Notes: generated by a model from the letters alone, not told the origin. 64,000 bases of DNA from Streptacidiphilus rugosus AM-16 (GCF_000744655.1 NZ_JQMJ01000004.1:7023698-7087697); one strand, 5' to 3'. Numbered from the stretch's first letter, positions 25,398 through 34,105 are shown. Translations and numbers: made by a program.

Positions 25398-26198
25398 TCA
25401 GCGGGGGGCGACGGCGGACCAGGGGAGGGTGAGTTCGCCGAGGCGGTGCCGGGAGGGGGTGTCGGCCAGCGGCCAGGAGGAGGCGAGTGACCGGGTGGTG
25501 GCGAGCCAGCGCTGACGTACCCCGAAGTCCGCGTACGGGGCGGCCGCGGCCCAGGCGCGGTCCAGGTCGCGCAGCAGCGCGTGCACCCGCTCGCCGGGCA
25601 CGTTGCGGTGGATCAGCGCCTTCGGCAGCCGCTCCGCCAGCTCGGAGGGGCGCTCCAGCGTGGCCAGATGCGCGGCGAGCGTCAGGGTCCTGGGGCCCTC
25701 GGGACCGAGGGCGACCCAGGCCTGGCGGCGGCCGATCTCGTCGCAGGTGCCCTCCACCAGCAGCCCGTCCGGGGCGAGCCGGGCGCACAGGCGCGCCCAG
25801 GCGTCCGCCACCTGGTCCTCGTCGTACTGCCGCAGCACGTTCGCGGCGCGGATCAGCAGCGGCCGCTCACCCCCGTCCAGCGGCACCTCGAAGCCGCCGC
25901 GGCGGAAGGTGAGCGCGGGCGGCCGCGCCACCCGCTGCGCGAGGGCGACCCGCTCGGGCTCGATCTCGATGCCGACCATCCGGACGTCGACCCGTACCGC
26001 CCGCAGGCGCTCGAACAGCTCCACCGCTGTCCACGGCGCAGCGCCGTAGCCGAGATCGACGGCCACCGGCGCGGCCTGCGCGCGGCGCAGCGCGGGGGCG
26101 AGCGCATGGGCGATCCAGCGGTCCTGGCGGCGCAGCCGGTTCGGGTTGGTGGTGCCCCGGGTGACCGCTCCCACCGGTTTCGCTGCCGCGGATCTCAT
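25398..26198 (-). CDS. Class I SAM-dependent methyltransferase-like protein
   Basis: The 266-residue protein shows a Rossmann start VAVDLGYGAAPWTAVELFERL (motif I), VRMVGIEIEPERVALAQ (motif II) and LLIRAANVLRQYDEDQVADAW. It opens with AVTRGTTNPNRLRRQDRW, a conserved N-terminal segment of this actinobacterial family encoded beside mshA. The target is unknown. The ATG at 26198 is chosen from this N-terminus. It is divergent from mshA. Confidence 0.82.
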   Translation of the reverse strand: MRSAAAKPVGAVTRGTTNPNRLRRQDRWIAHALAPALRRAQAAPVAVDLGYGAAPWTAVELFERLRAVRVDVRMVGIEIEPERVALAQRVARPPALTFRRGGFEVPLDGGERPLLIRAANVLRQYDEDQVADAWARLCARLAPDGLLVEGTCDEIGRRQAWVALGPEGPRTLTLAAHLATLERPSELAERLPKALIHRNVPGERVHALLRDLDRAWAAAAPYADFGVRQRWLATTRSLASSWPLADTPSRHRLGELTLPWSAVAPR

Positions 26199-26347
26199 GT
26201 CACGCAGCGTACGCGGCACGTCGTCCGTCGGGCACGCCAGGTAATCTGGAGAAGAGGACGAGGGCGGGAATCGCTGGGCTTTCACTCCTGTTGCACCAGT
26301 GTTGAAGCCACTGGCAGGACGACCCAGGACCGGAAAGAGGACGAGCG

Positions 26348-27706
26348 GTGACCCATCAGCCCGCCCGCGTCGCCATGCTGAGCGTGCACACCTCCCCGCT
26401 GCATCAACCCGGAACGGGCGATGCCGGCGGCATGAACGTCTACATCGTCGAACTCTCCAAGCGCCTGGCCGAGCTGGGCACCGAGGTCGAGATCTTCACC
26501 CGGGCCACCGGGTCCGAGCTGCCGCCGATGGTCGAACTGGCCCCCGGCGTGCTGGTGAGACACGTCACAGCCGGCCCTTACGAGGGCCTGCTCAAGGAGG
26601 ACCTGCCCGCGCAGCTCTGCGCCTTCACGCACTCGGTGCTGCGCACCGAGGCAGGTCACCGTCCGGGCCACTACGACGTGGTCCACTCCCACTACTGGCT
26701 CTCCGGTCAGGTCGGCTGGCTCGCCGCGGACCGCTGGGGCGTGCCGCTGGTCCACACCATGCACACCATGGCCAAGGTCAAGAACGCCTCGCTGGCGGCC
26801 GGGGACGCGGCGGAGCCCGCCGCGCGGATCATCGGCGAGTCCCAGGTGGTCGACGCCGCGGACCGGCTGATCGCGAACACCGAGGAGGAGGCGGAGCAGC
26901 TCGCCGCGCACTACGGCGCCCGCCCCGACCAGCTCTCCGTCGTGCATCCGGGCGTGAACCTGGAGGTCTTCCGGCCCGCCACGGCCTCCCCCACCGGCCC
27001 GGTCGGCGACGCGGTGAGCCGCATCCGGGCCCGGCTGGGCCTGCCGACGGACGCGGTCGTCCTGCTCTTCGCGGGGCGAATACAGCCGCTGAAGGCCCCC
27101 GACGTCCTGGTCCGCGCGGTCGCCCACCTGCTGGACGAGGCCCCTGAGCTGCGGGAACGCCTGGTCGTTCCGATCGTGGGCGGCCCCAGCGGCAGCGGCA
27201 TGGCCCGTCCCGAGAGCCTGCACAAGCTCGCCGCGCAGCTCGGCGTCTGCGACGTGATCCGTTTCCAGCCGCCGGTCGGGCAGGCGGAGCTCGCCGACTG
27301 GTACCGCGCGGCGACGGCGCTGGTGATGCCCTCCTACAGCGAGTCCTTCGGCCTGGTGGCGCTGGAGGCGCAGGCCTGCGGCACGCCGGTCGTCGCGGCG
27401 GCGGTCGGCGGCCTGCCCGTCGCGGTACGCGACGGCGAGACGGGCTTCCTGGTCCAGGGCCACGACCCCCGCGCGTGGGCGCGGGTGCTGCGCCGCTTCG
27501 TGGACAACCCCGAGCTGGGCGCCCGGATGGGCGCGGCGGCGGCCGACCATGCGCGGGCCTTCGGCTGGGGCACGGCGGCGCGGGCGACGGCGGACGTCTA
27601 CGCGGACACGATCGCCCGCGCCCGCTTCGCGCTCGGCCCGCAGGGCGCGCACGGCGCACCCGGCGCGCCCGGCGTCCACGACCTGTCGGCGGCTACGGCA
27701 CGGTAA
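26348..27706 (+). CDS. mshA: D-inositol-3-phosphate glycosyltransferase (mycothiol synthesis)
   Basis: The 452-residue GT4 enzyme transfers N-acetylglucosamine from UDP-GlcNAc to inositol 3-phosphate, the first step of mycothiol synthesis. Visible motifs are [20 protein letters not shown] with [37 protein letters not shown] and the E-x7-E donor motif in [20 protein letters not shown]. The GTG start gives the normal N-terminus. The C-terminal Gly/Ala/Pro tail (about 430-452) is variable. mshD lies at 46477. Confidence 0.96.
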   Translation: MTHQPARVAMLSVHTSPLHQPGTGDAGGMNVYIVELSKRLAELGTEVEIFTRATGSELPPMVELAPGVLVRHVTAGPYEGLLKEDLPAQLCAFTHSVLRTEAGHRPGHYDVVHSHYWLSGQVGWLAADRWGVPLVHTMHTMAKVKNASLAAGDAAEPAARIIGESQVVDAADRLIANTEEEAEQLAAHYGARPDQLSVVHPGVNLEVFRPATASPTGPVGDAVSRIRARLGLPTDAVVLLFAGRIQPLKAPDVLVRAVAHLLDEAPELRERLVVPIVGGPSGSGMARPESLHKLAAQLGVCDVIRFQPPVGQAELADWYRAATALVMPSYSESFGLVALEAQACGTPVVAAAVGGLPVAVRDGETGFLVQGHDPRAWARVLRRFVDNPELGARMGAAAADHARAFGWGTAARATADVYADTIARARFALGPQGAHGAPGAPGVHDLSAATAR

Positions 27707-27709
27707 CGT
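27704..27709 (+). promoter_or_regulatory. Probable -10 box for leaderless YbjN mRNA
   Basis: TAACGT contains the mshA stop codon and lies 7 nt before the next ATG, which has no ribosome site. Confidence 0.4.
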
Positions 27710-27716
27710 GCCAGCC

Positions 27717-28229
27717 ATGGGCGAAGAGATCACGCGCACGCGAGTGGCGGAGGTGCTGACGGCGGCGCTGGAGGAGTCCGGCGTCGCCTGGGAGCAGCCT
27801 TCGGGCGACCCCTGGACGTTCGTGGCGACTCTGCCGGGGACGCGGAAGCTGGCGACGAACTGTTCGCTGCGCGTGGGCGAGCAGACGCTCTCGATCAACG
27901 CGTTCGTGGTGCGCCGGCCGGACGAGAACTTCGAGGCGGTCTACCGCTGGCTGCTGGAGCGCAACACCCGTATGTACGGGCTCTCCTACGCGCTGGACCG
28001 GCTGGGCGACGTCTACCTGGTCGGCCGGCTCCCGCTGGCGGCGGTGACGCCGACGGAGATCGACCGACTGCTGGGCACGGTCCTGGAGAACGCGGACGAG
28101 CCGTTCAACCAGTTGCTGGAACTGGGCTTTGCGACGGCGATCAAACGCGAGTGGGACTGGCGCACGAAGCGCGGCGAGTCCACGCGGAATCTGGAGGCCT
28201 TCGGCCGCATCACCGGCGCCGGCGCCTGA
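27717..28229 (+). CDS. YbjN-domain protein
   Basis: The 170-residue protein has the alpha/beta fold of YbjN / type III secretion chaperone-like proteins, with WTFVATLPGTRKLATNCSL, VYRWLLERNTRMYGLSYALD and DVYLVGRLPLAAV. The function is unknown; it is regularly next to mshA in streptomycetes. The ATG is 11 bp after mshA. Confidence 0.85.
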   Translation: MGEEITRTRVAEVLTAALEESGVAWEQPSGDPWTFVATLPGTRKLATNCSLRVGEQTLSINAFVVRRPDENFEAVYRWLLERNTRMYGLSYALDRLGDVYLVGRLPLAAVTPTEIDRLLGTVLENADEPFNQLLELGFATAIKREWDWRTKRGESTRNLEAFGRITGAGA

Positions 28230-28262
28230 CCCTCTCGACGTCGACCAACCACGCACGGCCCC

Positions 28263-28396
28263 CAGGGGCGCGAGGAACTGCGCGAGCAACCACCCTGTGC
28301 GGAGATGGCCCTGCTCGATGAGGACCATCCGCACGCGGGAGGGGGTACCTCCCGGCCGAAGGCTGGGGGATAGTCGCGCAGTTCCCCGCGCCCCTG
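28263..28396. repeat. Dispersed repeat element, copy 1
   Basis: Outer arms CAGGGGCGCGAGGAACTGCG and CGCAGTTCCCCGCGCCCCTG form an inverted repeat about 130 bp apart with one mismatch. The interior holds GAGGGGGTACCTCCCGGCCG followed by AAGGCTGGGGGATAGTCGCG. The interior is nearly identical to copy 2 at 55898-56076. Such elements are known to me as common intergenic repeats of Streptomycetaceae. Confidence 0.75.
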
Positions 28397-28448
28397 GACA
28401 GTGCAACTGGCCCATTGTTGAGAGGTGCGGCGCACGCGCGCCTGGGGG

Positions 28449-28475
28449 CGCGCAGTTCCTCGCGCCCCTGGGGCC
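28449..28475. repeat. Solo arm of the dispersed repeat
   Basis: CGCGCAGTTCCTCGCGCCCC followed by TGGGG repeats the right arm of the element just upstream, without an interior. It may form an alternative hairpin with the left arm or act as a terminator for the asparaginase gene. Confidence 0.5.
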
Positions 28476-28490
28476 CCGTGTGCGGGAGGG

Positions 28491-29447
28491 TCAGAACGCT
28501 GCGCGGACCTCGCCCACGACCGCGCCGCCGCCGTGCAGCGGCGCAGCCGCGATGCGGGGGAGGGTGTCGTCCGCCGTGGTGACGCCCATGCGTCGCAGCG
28601 CTGCGGCGAGGACCGGGCCGAGGGCCCGCTTCGCGCCGTCGTCGATCTTGAAGGCGAGCGCGCGGCCGTCGGGGAGGGCGACGGCCTGGACGGATTCCGC
28701 GCCCATCTTGGCCATCGCGCCGGGGACCGCCCGCATCAGCCAGGTGTCGATGCGGCGGGTGCCGGCCACGTACTCGGGGTGGGCGCGCATCGCGTCCGCG
28801 ACGCGGCGTTCCGGGGTGCCGGGGTCGGCCAGGACGTGGGCGCGGAAGGCACGCGCCAGAGCGACCAGGCTGATGGCCATCAGCGGCGCGCCGCAGCCGT
28901 CCGTGCCCACGGCGGCGACCGGCTCGCCCGCCAGGGCCTCCAGCGTCTCGCGGACCTGCTGCTGCACCGGGTGGTCGACGGACAGGTAGCTCGCGGTGTC
29001 CCAGCCGTTGCGGACGCAGGCGGCCAGCATGGACGCGTGCTTGCCCGAGCAGTCCATCAGGATCCGCTCGGGTTCCCCGCCGCCGCGGATCCAGGCCTCG
29101 GCCTCCACCTCGTCGAGGGAGAGGGAGGGCGGGGTCTGCAGCGCCGTCTCGTCCAGGCCGGCCGAGGAGAGGATCTTCCGCACCGCGTCCAGGTGAAACG
29201 TTTCTGCGGAGTGACTGGCCGCCGTGACCGCCAACAGCTCGCCGTCCAGCTCCAGCCCCGTGCGGAGGATCGCCGTCGCCTGCATCGGCTTGTTGCTCGA
29301 CCGCGGGAAGACCGGAAGCTCGGGGGCGCCCAGCGCGAAGTCGACGCTGCCGTCCGCGGCCAGGATCACCAGGGAGCCACGGTGGTGGCCCTCCACGAAT
29401 CCGGAGCGGACCACCTCGGCCAGGACGGGGAGAACAGGAGCAGACAT
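28491..29447 (-). CDS. L-asparaginase II family amidohydrolase
   Basis: The 318-residue protein matches the asparaginase II family: VVRSGFVEGHHRGSLVIL, FPRSSNKPMQATAIL, ILMDCSGKHASMLAAC and VGTDGCGAPLMAISLVALA. It would deaminate asparagine to aspartate in the cytosol. The ATG at 29447 is chosen from family length. It is followed upstream, with a 40-bp gap, by rsiG in the same direction. Confidence 0.9.
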   Translation of the reverse strand: MSAPVLPVLAEVVRSGFVEGHHRGSLVILAADGSVDFALGAPELPVFPRSSNKPMQATAILRTGLELDGELLAVTAASHSAETFHLDAVRKILSSAGLDETALQTPPSLSLDEVEAEAWIRGGGEPERILMDCSGKHASMLAACVRNGWDTASYLSVDHPVQQQVRETLEALAGEPVAAVGTDGCGAPLMAISLVALARAFRAHVLADPGTPERRVADAMRAHPEYVAGTRRIDTWLMRAVPGAMAKMGAESVQAVALPDGRALAFKIDDGAKRALGPVLAAALRRMGVTTADDTLPRIAAAPLHGGGAVVGEVRAAF

Positions 29448-29487
29448 GAGGGTGTGCCTTCCAGGGGCCTGCGCCCCCGCAAGGGGT

Positions 29488-30012
29488 TCACCCTCCGGAG
29501 AGCAGGTCGTCGACGCGTGCTTCCCCTTCACGGTACCTGCGGGTGATCTCCGCGATGCACCCGTCCACCGTCCGCTGGAGCCGCTGCCGACGGCGCGAGA
29601 TGCCGCGCTCGTGGGCGGTGAGCCGGATGCAGGCCGCCTGCAGTTGCTCGTCCGACTGCTCGGCGAGGTCCGCCAGCCGTGCGTCGGACATGAGTTCGTC
29701 CGCCAGGTCCTGGTACTCCCGGCCGCTCGGCGTGCCGAGGGTGACATGCCGGGCCGAGTGGCGGACCTGGGAGGGGATGTCGGCGAGGATCTCCGGCAGC
29801 TGCTCCAGAAGGGTGTCCGGCGGCAGCGCCGCACGGCCGCTGCGGCGGTCCAGTTCCGCGCGGAGGATGTCCACCCGGCCCTGCAGCAGCCGACGCAGGT
29901 AGGAGAGGTCGGCCTCGTCCTGCTGGGCGTGCCGCCGCAACGCGCGCAGTTCGTCCAGGCTCAGCGCACTCAGGCGCAGCCCCGCCGCGGTCTGCTCGTC
30001 TTGGTGTCCCAC
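29488..30012 (-). CDS. rsiG: RsiG-type c-di-GMP-binding anti-sigma factor (for WhiG)
   Basis: The 174-residue helical protein contains the RsiG c-di-GMP signature E-x3-S-x2-R-x3-Q-x3-D twice: EADLSYLRRLLQGRVD (about 33-48) and ERGISRRRQRLQRTVD (near 138-153). In Streptomyces, RsiG with two c-di-GMP molecules sequesters sigma WhiG and so delays sporulation. An antiparallel coiled coil carrying both motifs is known for this family. The GTG at 30012 is the likely start. A gene for WhiG is not in the window. Confidence 0.9.
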   Translation of the reverse strand: MGHQDEQTAAGLRLSALSLDELRALRRHAQQDEADLSYLRRLLQGRVDILRAELDRRSGRAALPPDTLLEQLPEILADIPSQVRHSARHVTLGTPSGREYQDLADELMSDARLADLAEQSDEQLQAACIRLTAHERGISRRRQRLQRTVDGCIAEITRRYREGEARVDDLLSGG

Positions 30013-30258
30013 GGGTGCATGGTGCCACCGTCGGATGAAGGTTCGTCCACGCCTGCACCCAATCGGGGCCCTGGCGAATCTCCGTGGTAAATACGACCGC
30101 CGCATATCCCCAGCGCACGGCCCCGGCAGCAGCGAACCGGGGGCGCTCACCCGCTGCCCGCACGCCCCCTGCGGCGACCGCCCCCGGACGCCTCGACGGC
30201 CGCGGGCCGGGTAGCGGGCAGGGGCCCCGGGCCGCAGCGCATGCCCGAGAATGGAGAC

Positions 30259-30684
30259 ATGCGTGCAGTGGCTCAGCGGGTGACCGAGGCAAGTGTGACC
30301 GTCGACGGCGAGGTCGTCGGCTCGATCCTGGGGCCGGGGCTCTGCGTCCTGGTCGGGGTGACCCACGAGGACACCCCGGAGCAGGCCGCGCTGATGGCGC
30401 GCAAGCTCTGGTCCCTGCGCATTCTGGAGGCCGAGAAGTCCTGCTCGGACCTGAACGCGCCGCTGCTGGTGATCAGCCAGTTCACCCTCTACGGCGACGC
30501 CCGGAAGGGCCGGCGGCCCACCTGGAACGCCGCGGCCCCCGGCCCGGTCGCCGAGCCGCTCGTCGACGAGGTCGTCGCCCAACTCCGGTCGCTCGGCGCC
30601 ACCGTGGCAACCGGACGGTTCGGCGCGGACATGAAGGTCTCGCTCACCAACGACGGTCCCTTCACCGTCGTCCTGGAGTTCTGA
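30259..30684 (+). CDS. dtd: D-aminoacyl-tRNA deacylase
   Basis: The 141-residue enzyme removes D-amino acids mischarged on tRNA. Motifs are [30 protein letters not shown] and a C-terminal [11 protein letters not shown] that corresponds to the usual N-x-G-P-V-T, with Phe for Val. GGAG lies 5 nt before the ATG at 30259. It is divergent from rsiG. Confidence 0.95.
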   Translation: MRAVAQRVTEASVTVDGEVVGSILGPGLCVLVGVTHEDTPEQAALMARKLWSLRILEAEKSCSDLNAPLLVISQFTLYGDARKGRRPTWNAAAPGPVAEPLVDEVVAQLRSLGATVATGRFGADMKVSLTNDGPFTVVLEF

Positions 30685-30717
30685 CCAGCACCCGCGCCCG
30701 ACCCGGGCCCGAAGGGA

Positions 30718-31704
30718 CTACGGCTCGACGACCACGTCCTGCGACGCCGCGACCGTGCCCGCGAGCAGCGTGGCGTCCACCGCCGTGTTCCGCTTGACCA
30801 GCCCCAGTGCGATCGGCCCGAGCTCGTGGTGCCGGACCGCCGTGGTCACGAACCCGACCGGGCGGCCGTCGGGCCCGTCCGCGGCCAGGCGGATCGGGTC
30901 GCCGTGCGCGGGGAGGGACTCCTCGCTGCCGTCCAGGTGCAGGAAGACCAGGCGGCGCGGCGGGCGGCCGAGGTTGTGCACCCGGGCGACCGTCTCCTGG
31001 CCCCGGTAGCAGCCCTTGTTGAGGTGGACCGCCGACTCCAGCCAGCCCAGCTCGTGCGGGATGGTGCGGTGGTCGGTCTCGAAGCCGAGGCGCGGGCGGT
31101 GGGCCTCGACCCGCAGCGCCTCGTAGGCCCAGATGCCGGCCGTAGGACCGGAGTCGGCGACGGCCAAGGCGTCGGCGAACTCCTCGCGCGGCAGGAAGAG
31201 GTCGTAGCCGTAAGGCAGTTGACGCACGGCGGCGGCCGGCGGCGGGGTGGATCCCGCCGGGGCGAAGACCACCGCGTACGCGTCCGTCGCGTCGGCGATC
31301 TCGACCTGGGCGAAGAACTTCATCTTCTGCAGGTAGGCCACCAACTCCCCCGCCGTGCCCGGCTCGACGTGCATCCACGTCGTCGCGCCGTCGTCGACCA
31401 GGTAGAGCGCGTGCTCGATGTGCCCGTGCGGGGAGAGGATCAGCGCCTCCGTCGCCTGCTGCGCGGGCAGCGCGCTGACGTGCTGGGTGAGCAGCAGGTG
31501 CAGCCAGCTCAGCCGCTCCGGTCCGGAGACGGTCACCACGCCGCGGTGCGAGAGGTCGACGAAGCCCTGGCCCGCGGCCAGCGCCCGCTGCTCGCGGAAC
31601 AGGTCGCCGTAGTGCGCGGCGACACCGGCGTCCACGCCGTCGGCGGGCACCGCCCCGGGGAGCCGGTCCAGCAGCGGGCTGCGGTAGGTCGTCACGGTCG
31701 TCAC
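30718..31704 (-). CDS. ygfZ: Folate-dependent YgfZ/GcvT-like protein
   Basis: The 328-residue protein is related to GcvT and carries the YgfZ signature LNKGCYRGQETVAR. Members bind tetrahydrofolate and help maintain or repair certain iron-sulfur enzymes. The start GTG overlaps the stop of nur as GTGA, so the two are translationally coupled. The C-terminal barrel ends at VVVEP. Confidence 0.92.
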   Translation of the reverse strand: MTTVTTYRSPLLDRLPGAVPADGVDAGVAAHYGDLFREQRALAAGQGFVDLSHRGVVTVSGPERLSWLHLLLTQHVSALPAQQATEALILSPHGHIEHALYLVDDGATTWMHVEPGTAGELVAYLQKMKFFAQVEIADATDAYAVVFAPAGSTPPPAAAVRQLPYGYDLFLPREEFADALAVADSGPTAGIWAYEALRVEAHRPRLGFETDHRTIPHELGWLESAVHLNKGCYRGQETVARVHNLGRPPRRLVFLHLDGSEESLPAHGDPIRLAADGPDGRPVGFVTTAVRHHELGPIALGLVKRNTAVDATLLAGTVAASQDVVVEP

Positions 31705-32195
31705 GCGCGCTTCTCCTCGGGGTCGTGCGGATCCTGCGGATGCTCGGACACGTCGCGTTTCGCCGTCCCGTCCTTCGCCGCGCAGTTCGCGCAGAGGCCG
31801 AAGATGGCGAAGTGCTTCATGTCAGTCTCGAAACCGTGCGCGCGCCGCAGGGATTCCACGAACGGCTCGGCCAGCGCGACATCCGTCTCGATCACACTGC
31901 CGCACTCGCGGCAGACCAGGTGCATGTGCTGGTCACGGCTGGCCAGATGGTAGGTGGGCGCGCCGTGGCCGAGGTGGGCGTGGGAGACCAGGCCCAGCTC
32001 CTCCAGCAGGTCGAGGGTGCGGTAGACGGTGGAGATGTTCACGCCGGCGGCGGTGCGCCGCACCTCGGTGAGGACCTCCTCCGGTGTCGCGTGCTCCAGC
32101 TCGTCCACGGCCTGCAGCACCAGCTGCCGCTGCGGGGTGAGCCGGTAGCCGCGCCGACGCAGGTCCGTCTGCCAGTCGATGCCGCTGCTCGCCAC
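31701..32195 (-). CDS. nur: Fur-family regulator, Nur (nickel uptake regulator) homologue
   Basis: The 164-residue protein has a winged helix (about 10-85, RGYRLTPQRQLVLQAVDELE and GVNISTVYRTLDLLEELGLV) and a metal/dimer domain with HAHLGHGAPTYHLASRDQH, HLVCRECGSVIE and DMKHFAIFGLCANC. This is very close to S. coelicolor Nur, which represses nickel uptake and the iron superoxide dismutase when nickel is present. The GTG at 32195 gives the family N-terminus; a GTG at 32228 is possible. The C-terminal tail is charged. Confidence 0.82.
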   Translation of the reverse strand: MASSGIDWQTDLRRRGYRLTPQRQLVLQAVDELEHATPEEVLTEVRRTAAGVNISTVYRTLDLLEELGLVSHAHLGHGAPTYHLASRDQHMHLVCRECGSVIETDVALAEPFVESLRRAHGFETDMKHFAIFGLCANCAAKDGTAKRDVSEHPQDPHDPEEKRA

Positions 32196-32245
32196 TGAAC
32201 CTGCCCCTGTCTGCGCCCTCGCCCTCACGCGGCGCTGCGAAACGC

Positions 32246-32287
32246 GTCTGTCCCGTACCCCCGAGTCTAGGGGGGCACGGGACAGAC
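32246..32287. terminator. Terminator hairpin
   Basis: An 11-bp perfect arm (GTCTGTCCCGT / ACGGGACAGAC) continues through a C5/G5 inner stem. It lies between the end of the nitrobindin-like gene and the start of nur on the minus strand. Confidence 0.8.
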
Positions 32288-32313
32288 GGAAGATCGGCCG
32301 GAACGACCGCGGC

Positions 32314-32898
32314 TCAGCGGAAGAAGGCGATGCCGTCGTCCGGGAGGTCGGCGATGTCCTCGATCAGCTTGGCCGGGTTGAGCACCTTCTTGAGCTGCGC
32401 GGACATGTACGGCCGCAGCGGCACCTCGGGGGCGGACTTCTCGCCGACCCACATGAGCTCGTTGTTCACGAAGCCGTACAGCCGCTTGCCGCCGGAGTAC
32501 GGCGGAGCGCCCTCGATGCGGGCGACGGCGTCGGTGGCCAGGTCGATCTGCGGCTTGCCGTCGGCCAGCTCGCCGTACCAGATCTCGACGGTGCCGTCGT
32601 CGCGGACCGAGGAGAACTCGATCTCACGGACGCCGGAGGTGCCGTGCGCGTTGGCGGTCACCCGCCAGAAGCCGGACTCGGACTCCAGCGGACGGACCTT
32701 GTTGCCCTCGTTGTCCAGGACCCAGGTGCGGGAGCGGAACTCCAGGAACGGGCGGCCGTCGTGCCGGAAGACGATCTCCTGGCCGAAGTTGCACTTCTCC
32801 GTGCCGGGGAAGTCGTACACGCCCGCGCCCTCCCACGTTCCGAGCAGGAACGCGAGGGAGACGACGTCCTTGTGCAGGCCGGAGGGGATCTCGATCAT
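32314..32898 (-). CDS. Nitrobindin/FABP-like beta-barrel protein
   Basis: The 194-residue protein has the THAP4/nitrobindin-like motif LAFLLGTWEGAGVYDFPGTE and beta strands such as FLEFRSRTWVLDNEG and SGFWRVTANAHGTSGVREIE. Nitrobindins bind haem and isomerise peroxynitrite. The C-terminal position that carries the haem-ligand His in that family (PHLxAxLxR type) reads LRPYMSAQLKKV here, with Tyr, so classic haem ligation is doubtful. It follows a 35-codon membrane peptide gene by 2 bp. Confidence 0.8.
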   Translation of the reverse strand: MIEIPSGLHKDVVSLAFLLGTWEGAGVYDFPGTEKCNFGQEIVFRHDGRPFLEFRSRTWVLDNEGNKVRPLESESGFWRVTANAHGTSGVREIEFSSVRDDGTVEIWYGELADGKPQIDLATDAVARIEGAPPYSGGKRLYGFVNNELMWVGEKSAPEVPLRPYMSAQLKKVLNPAKLIEDIADLPDDGIAFFR

Positions 32899-32900
32899 GT

Positions 32901-33008
32901 TCAGCGCTGGCCCTGGTAGAGCTTCTTGACCGAGAAGGCGGCGAAACCGATGATCGCGACGGCCATGACGATCAGCAGGCCGGTGAAGCACCACTCAAGG
33001 GCAGACAT
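32901..33008 (-). CDS. 35-residue single-span membrane peptide
   Basis: This small gene reads MSALEWCFTGLLIVMAVAII then GFAAFSVKKLYQGQR. It is one membrane span with a basic C-terminal end. GAGGA lies about 6 nt before the ATG, and the stop is 2 bp from the ATG of the nitrobindin-like gene, so they form an operon. It is conserved-looking and too regular to be chance. The function is unknown. Confidence 0.75.
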   Translation of the reverse strand: MSALEWCFTGLLIVMAVAIIGFAAFSVKKLYQGQR

Positions 33009-33087
33009 TGCTTGTCCTCAGCACTGGGGAACGAACCTGTCCAGAGTCTAGTCGGCCCCGGTCCCGCCCTCACCGTGAGCCCCGCCC

Positions 33088-33093
33088 TACGCT
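33088..33093 (+). promoter_or_regulatory. Probable -10 box for leaderless DsrE mRNA
   Basis: TACGCT lies 6 nt before the ATG at 33100, which has no ribosome site. Confidence 0.45.
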
Positions 33094-33099
33094 GCCGCT

Positions 33100-33465
33100 A
33101 TGCCGAAGACAAAGCTCGTCATCAAGGTCACCGCGGGCGCGGACGCGCCCGAGCGCTGCTCGCAGGCGTTCACCGTCGCCTCCGTCGCCCTCGCGAGCGG
33201 GGTGGACGTCTCGCTCTGGCTGACCGGCGAGTCGGCCTGGTTCGCGCTGCCCGGCCGGGCGGCGGAGTTCGAGCTGCCGCACGCCGCGCCGCTGCCGGAG
33301 CTGCTGGACGCGCTGCTGGCGGGCGGCTCGGTCACGCTGTGCACGCAGTGCGCGGCGCGGCGCGGGATCGCCCAGGCGGACGTGCTGGACGGGGTGCGGA
33401 TCGGGGGCGCGCAGCTCTTCGTCAGCGAGATCGTGGGTGACGGGGTCCAGGCACTCGTCTACTGA
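33100..33465 (+). CDS. DsrE-family protein
   Basis: The 121-residue protein has the DsrE/DsrF fold: KLVIKVTAGADAPERCSQAF, ALASGVDVSLWLTGESAWF and a Cys-pair segment VTLCTQCAARRGIAQADVL. Such proteins carry or relay sulfur, and the Cys pair could hold a persulfide. It lies near the rhodanese and DUF1416 genes. Its last 44 bp overlap the convergent DUF3099 gene. Confidence 0.85.
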   Translation: MPKTKLVIKVTAGADAPERCSQAFTVASVALASGVDVSLWLTGESAWFALPGRAAEFELPHAAPLPELLDALLAGGSVTLCTQCAARRGIAQADVLDGVRIGGAQLFVSEIVGDGVQALVY

Positions 33466-33667
33466 CGGAGGGGTCGTCCCACCAGGGGTCGTCGGGGCCG
33501 CGCCGGTTGGCGACGATCGCGGCGACCGGCGGGATGACCATGGCCACCAGGCTCATCACGACCGCGGCGGGGACGGACCAGAGCCGCACCACGTTCCAGG
33601 CCAGGACGATCAGGAGCAGGCAGACGCCCATCAGGGCGTAGTACACGTGCCGCCGTCGGGACTGCAT
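33422..33667 (-). CDS. DUF3099 family membrane protein
   Basis: The 81-residue protein has the DUF3099 start RRRHVYYALMGVCLLLIVLA, two membrane spans (about 8-25 and 30-50) and an Arg/Pro/Asp-rich tail. The function is unknown. The ATG at 33667 is taken from the family N-terminus. Its end overlaps dsrE on the other strand. Confidence 0.8.
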   Translation of the reverse strand: MQSRRRHVYYALMGVCLLLIVLAWNVVRLWSVPAAVVMSLVAMVIPPVAAIVANRRGPDDPWWDDPSVSRRVPGPRHPRSR

Positions 33668-33716
33668 ACCGGGAGTCTTCCCCCTCAGCCCGTCCCGGAA
33701 CGACCCGGAACACACG

Positions 33717-33751
33717 GAACCCCGCGCCGACGGGATGTCGGCGCGGGGTTC
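33717..33751. terminator. Terminator after DUF1416 gene
   Basis: A perfect 15-bp stem (GAACCCCGCGCCGAC and its complement) with a 5-nt loop follows the sulfurtransferase-DUF1416 operon on the minus strand. Confidence 0.85.
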
Positions 33752-33778
33752 GCGCTGGTGACAGCGGCGATCCGGTGA

Positions 33779-34069
33779 TCAGACCGCGATCGCGACCTCG
33801 GTGAACTCGCCCTGCTGGGCGACGACGGCACGGTCGACCGTCGCACCGGGGACGAGGGCGCGCAGCGTCCAGCTGCCCGGGGCGGCGAAGAAGCGGAACT
33901 GGCCCGTCGCCGAGGTCGGGACCTCGGCGGTGAACTCGCCGCTCGCGTCGAGCAGACGGACGTAGCCGTTGACCGGCTCGCCGTCGCGGGTCACCGAACC
34001 CTGGATGATCGTCTCGTTGGCCACGTCAACTCCTGCAAGTTCGGGCCCGCCGGCCTTGGCTCCACACAT
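33779..34069 (-). CDS. DUF1416 family protein
   Basis: The 96-residue protein is a small beta-sandwich with an N-terminal MCGAKAGGPELAGVDVANET and the core GYVRLLDASGEFTAEVPTSA. It is encoded directly after thiosulfate sulfurtransferase (36-bp gap) in actinobacteria, implying a linked sulfur role. The Cys at residue 2 is conserved in the family. The biochemical role is unknown. Confidence 0.9.
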   Translation of the reverse strand: MCGAKAGGPELAGVDVANETIIQGSVTRDGEPVNGYVRLLDASGEFTAEVPTSATGQFRFFAAPGSWTLRALVPGATVDRAVVAQQGEFTEVAIAV

Positions 34070-34105
34070 GTCCTTGCTCCTCGTTCGTTGGTCGGTCAGG
34101 CCGGC

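Noticed and set aside
28230-28490. CRISPR-like repeats
   Set aside because: The repeats are inverted arms of one dispersed element, not evenly spaced direct repeats with unique spacers.
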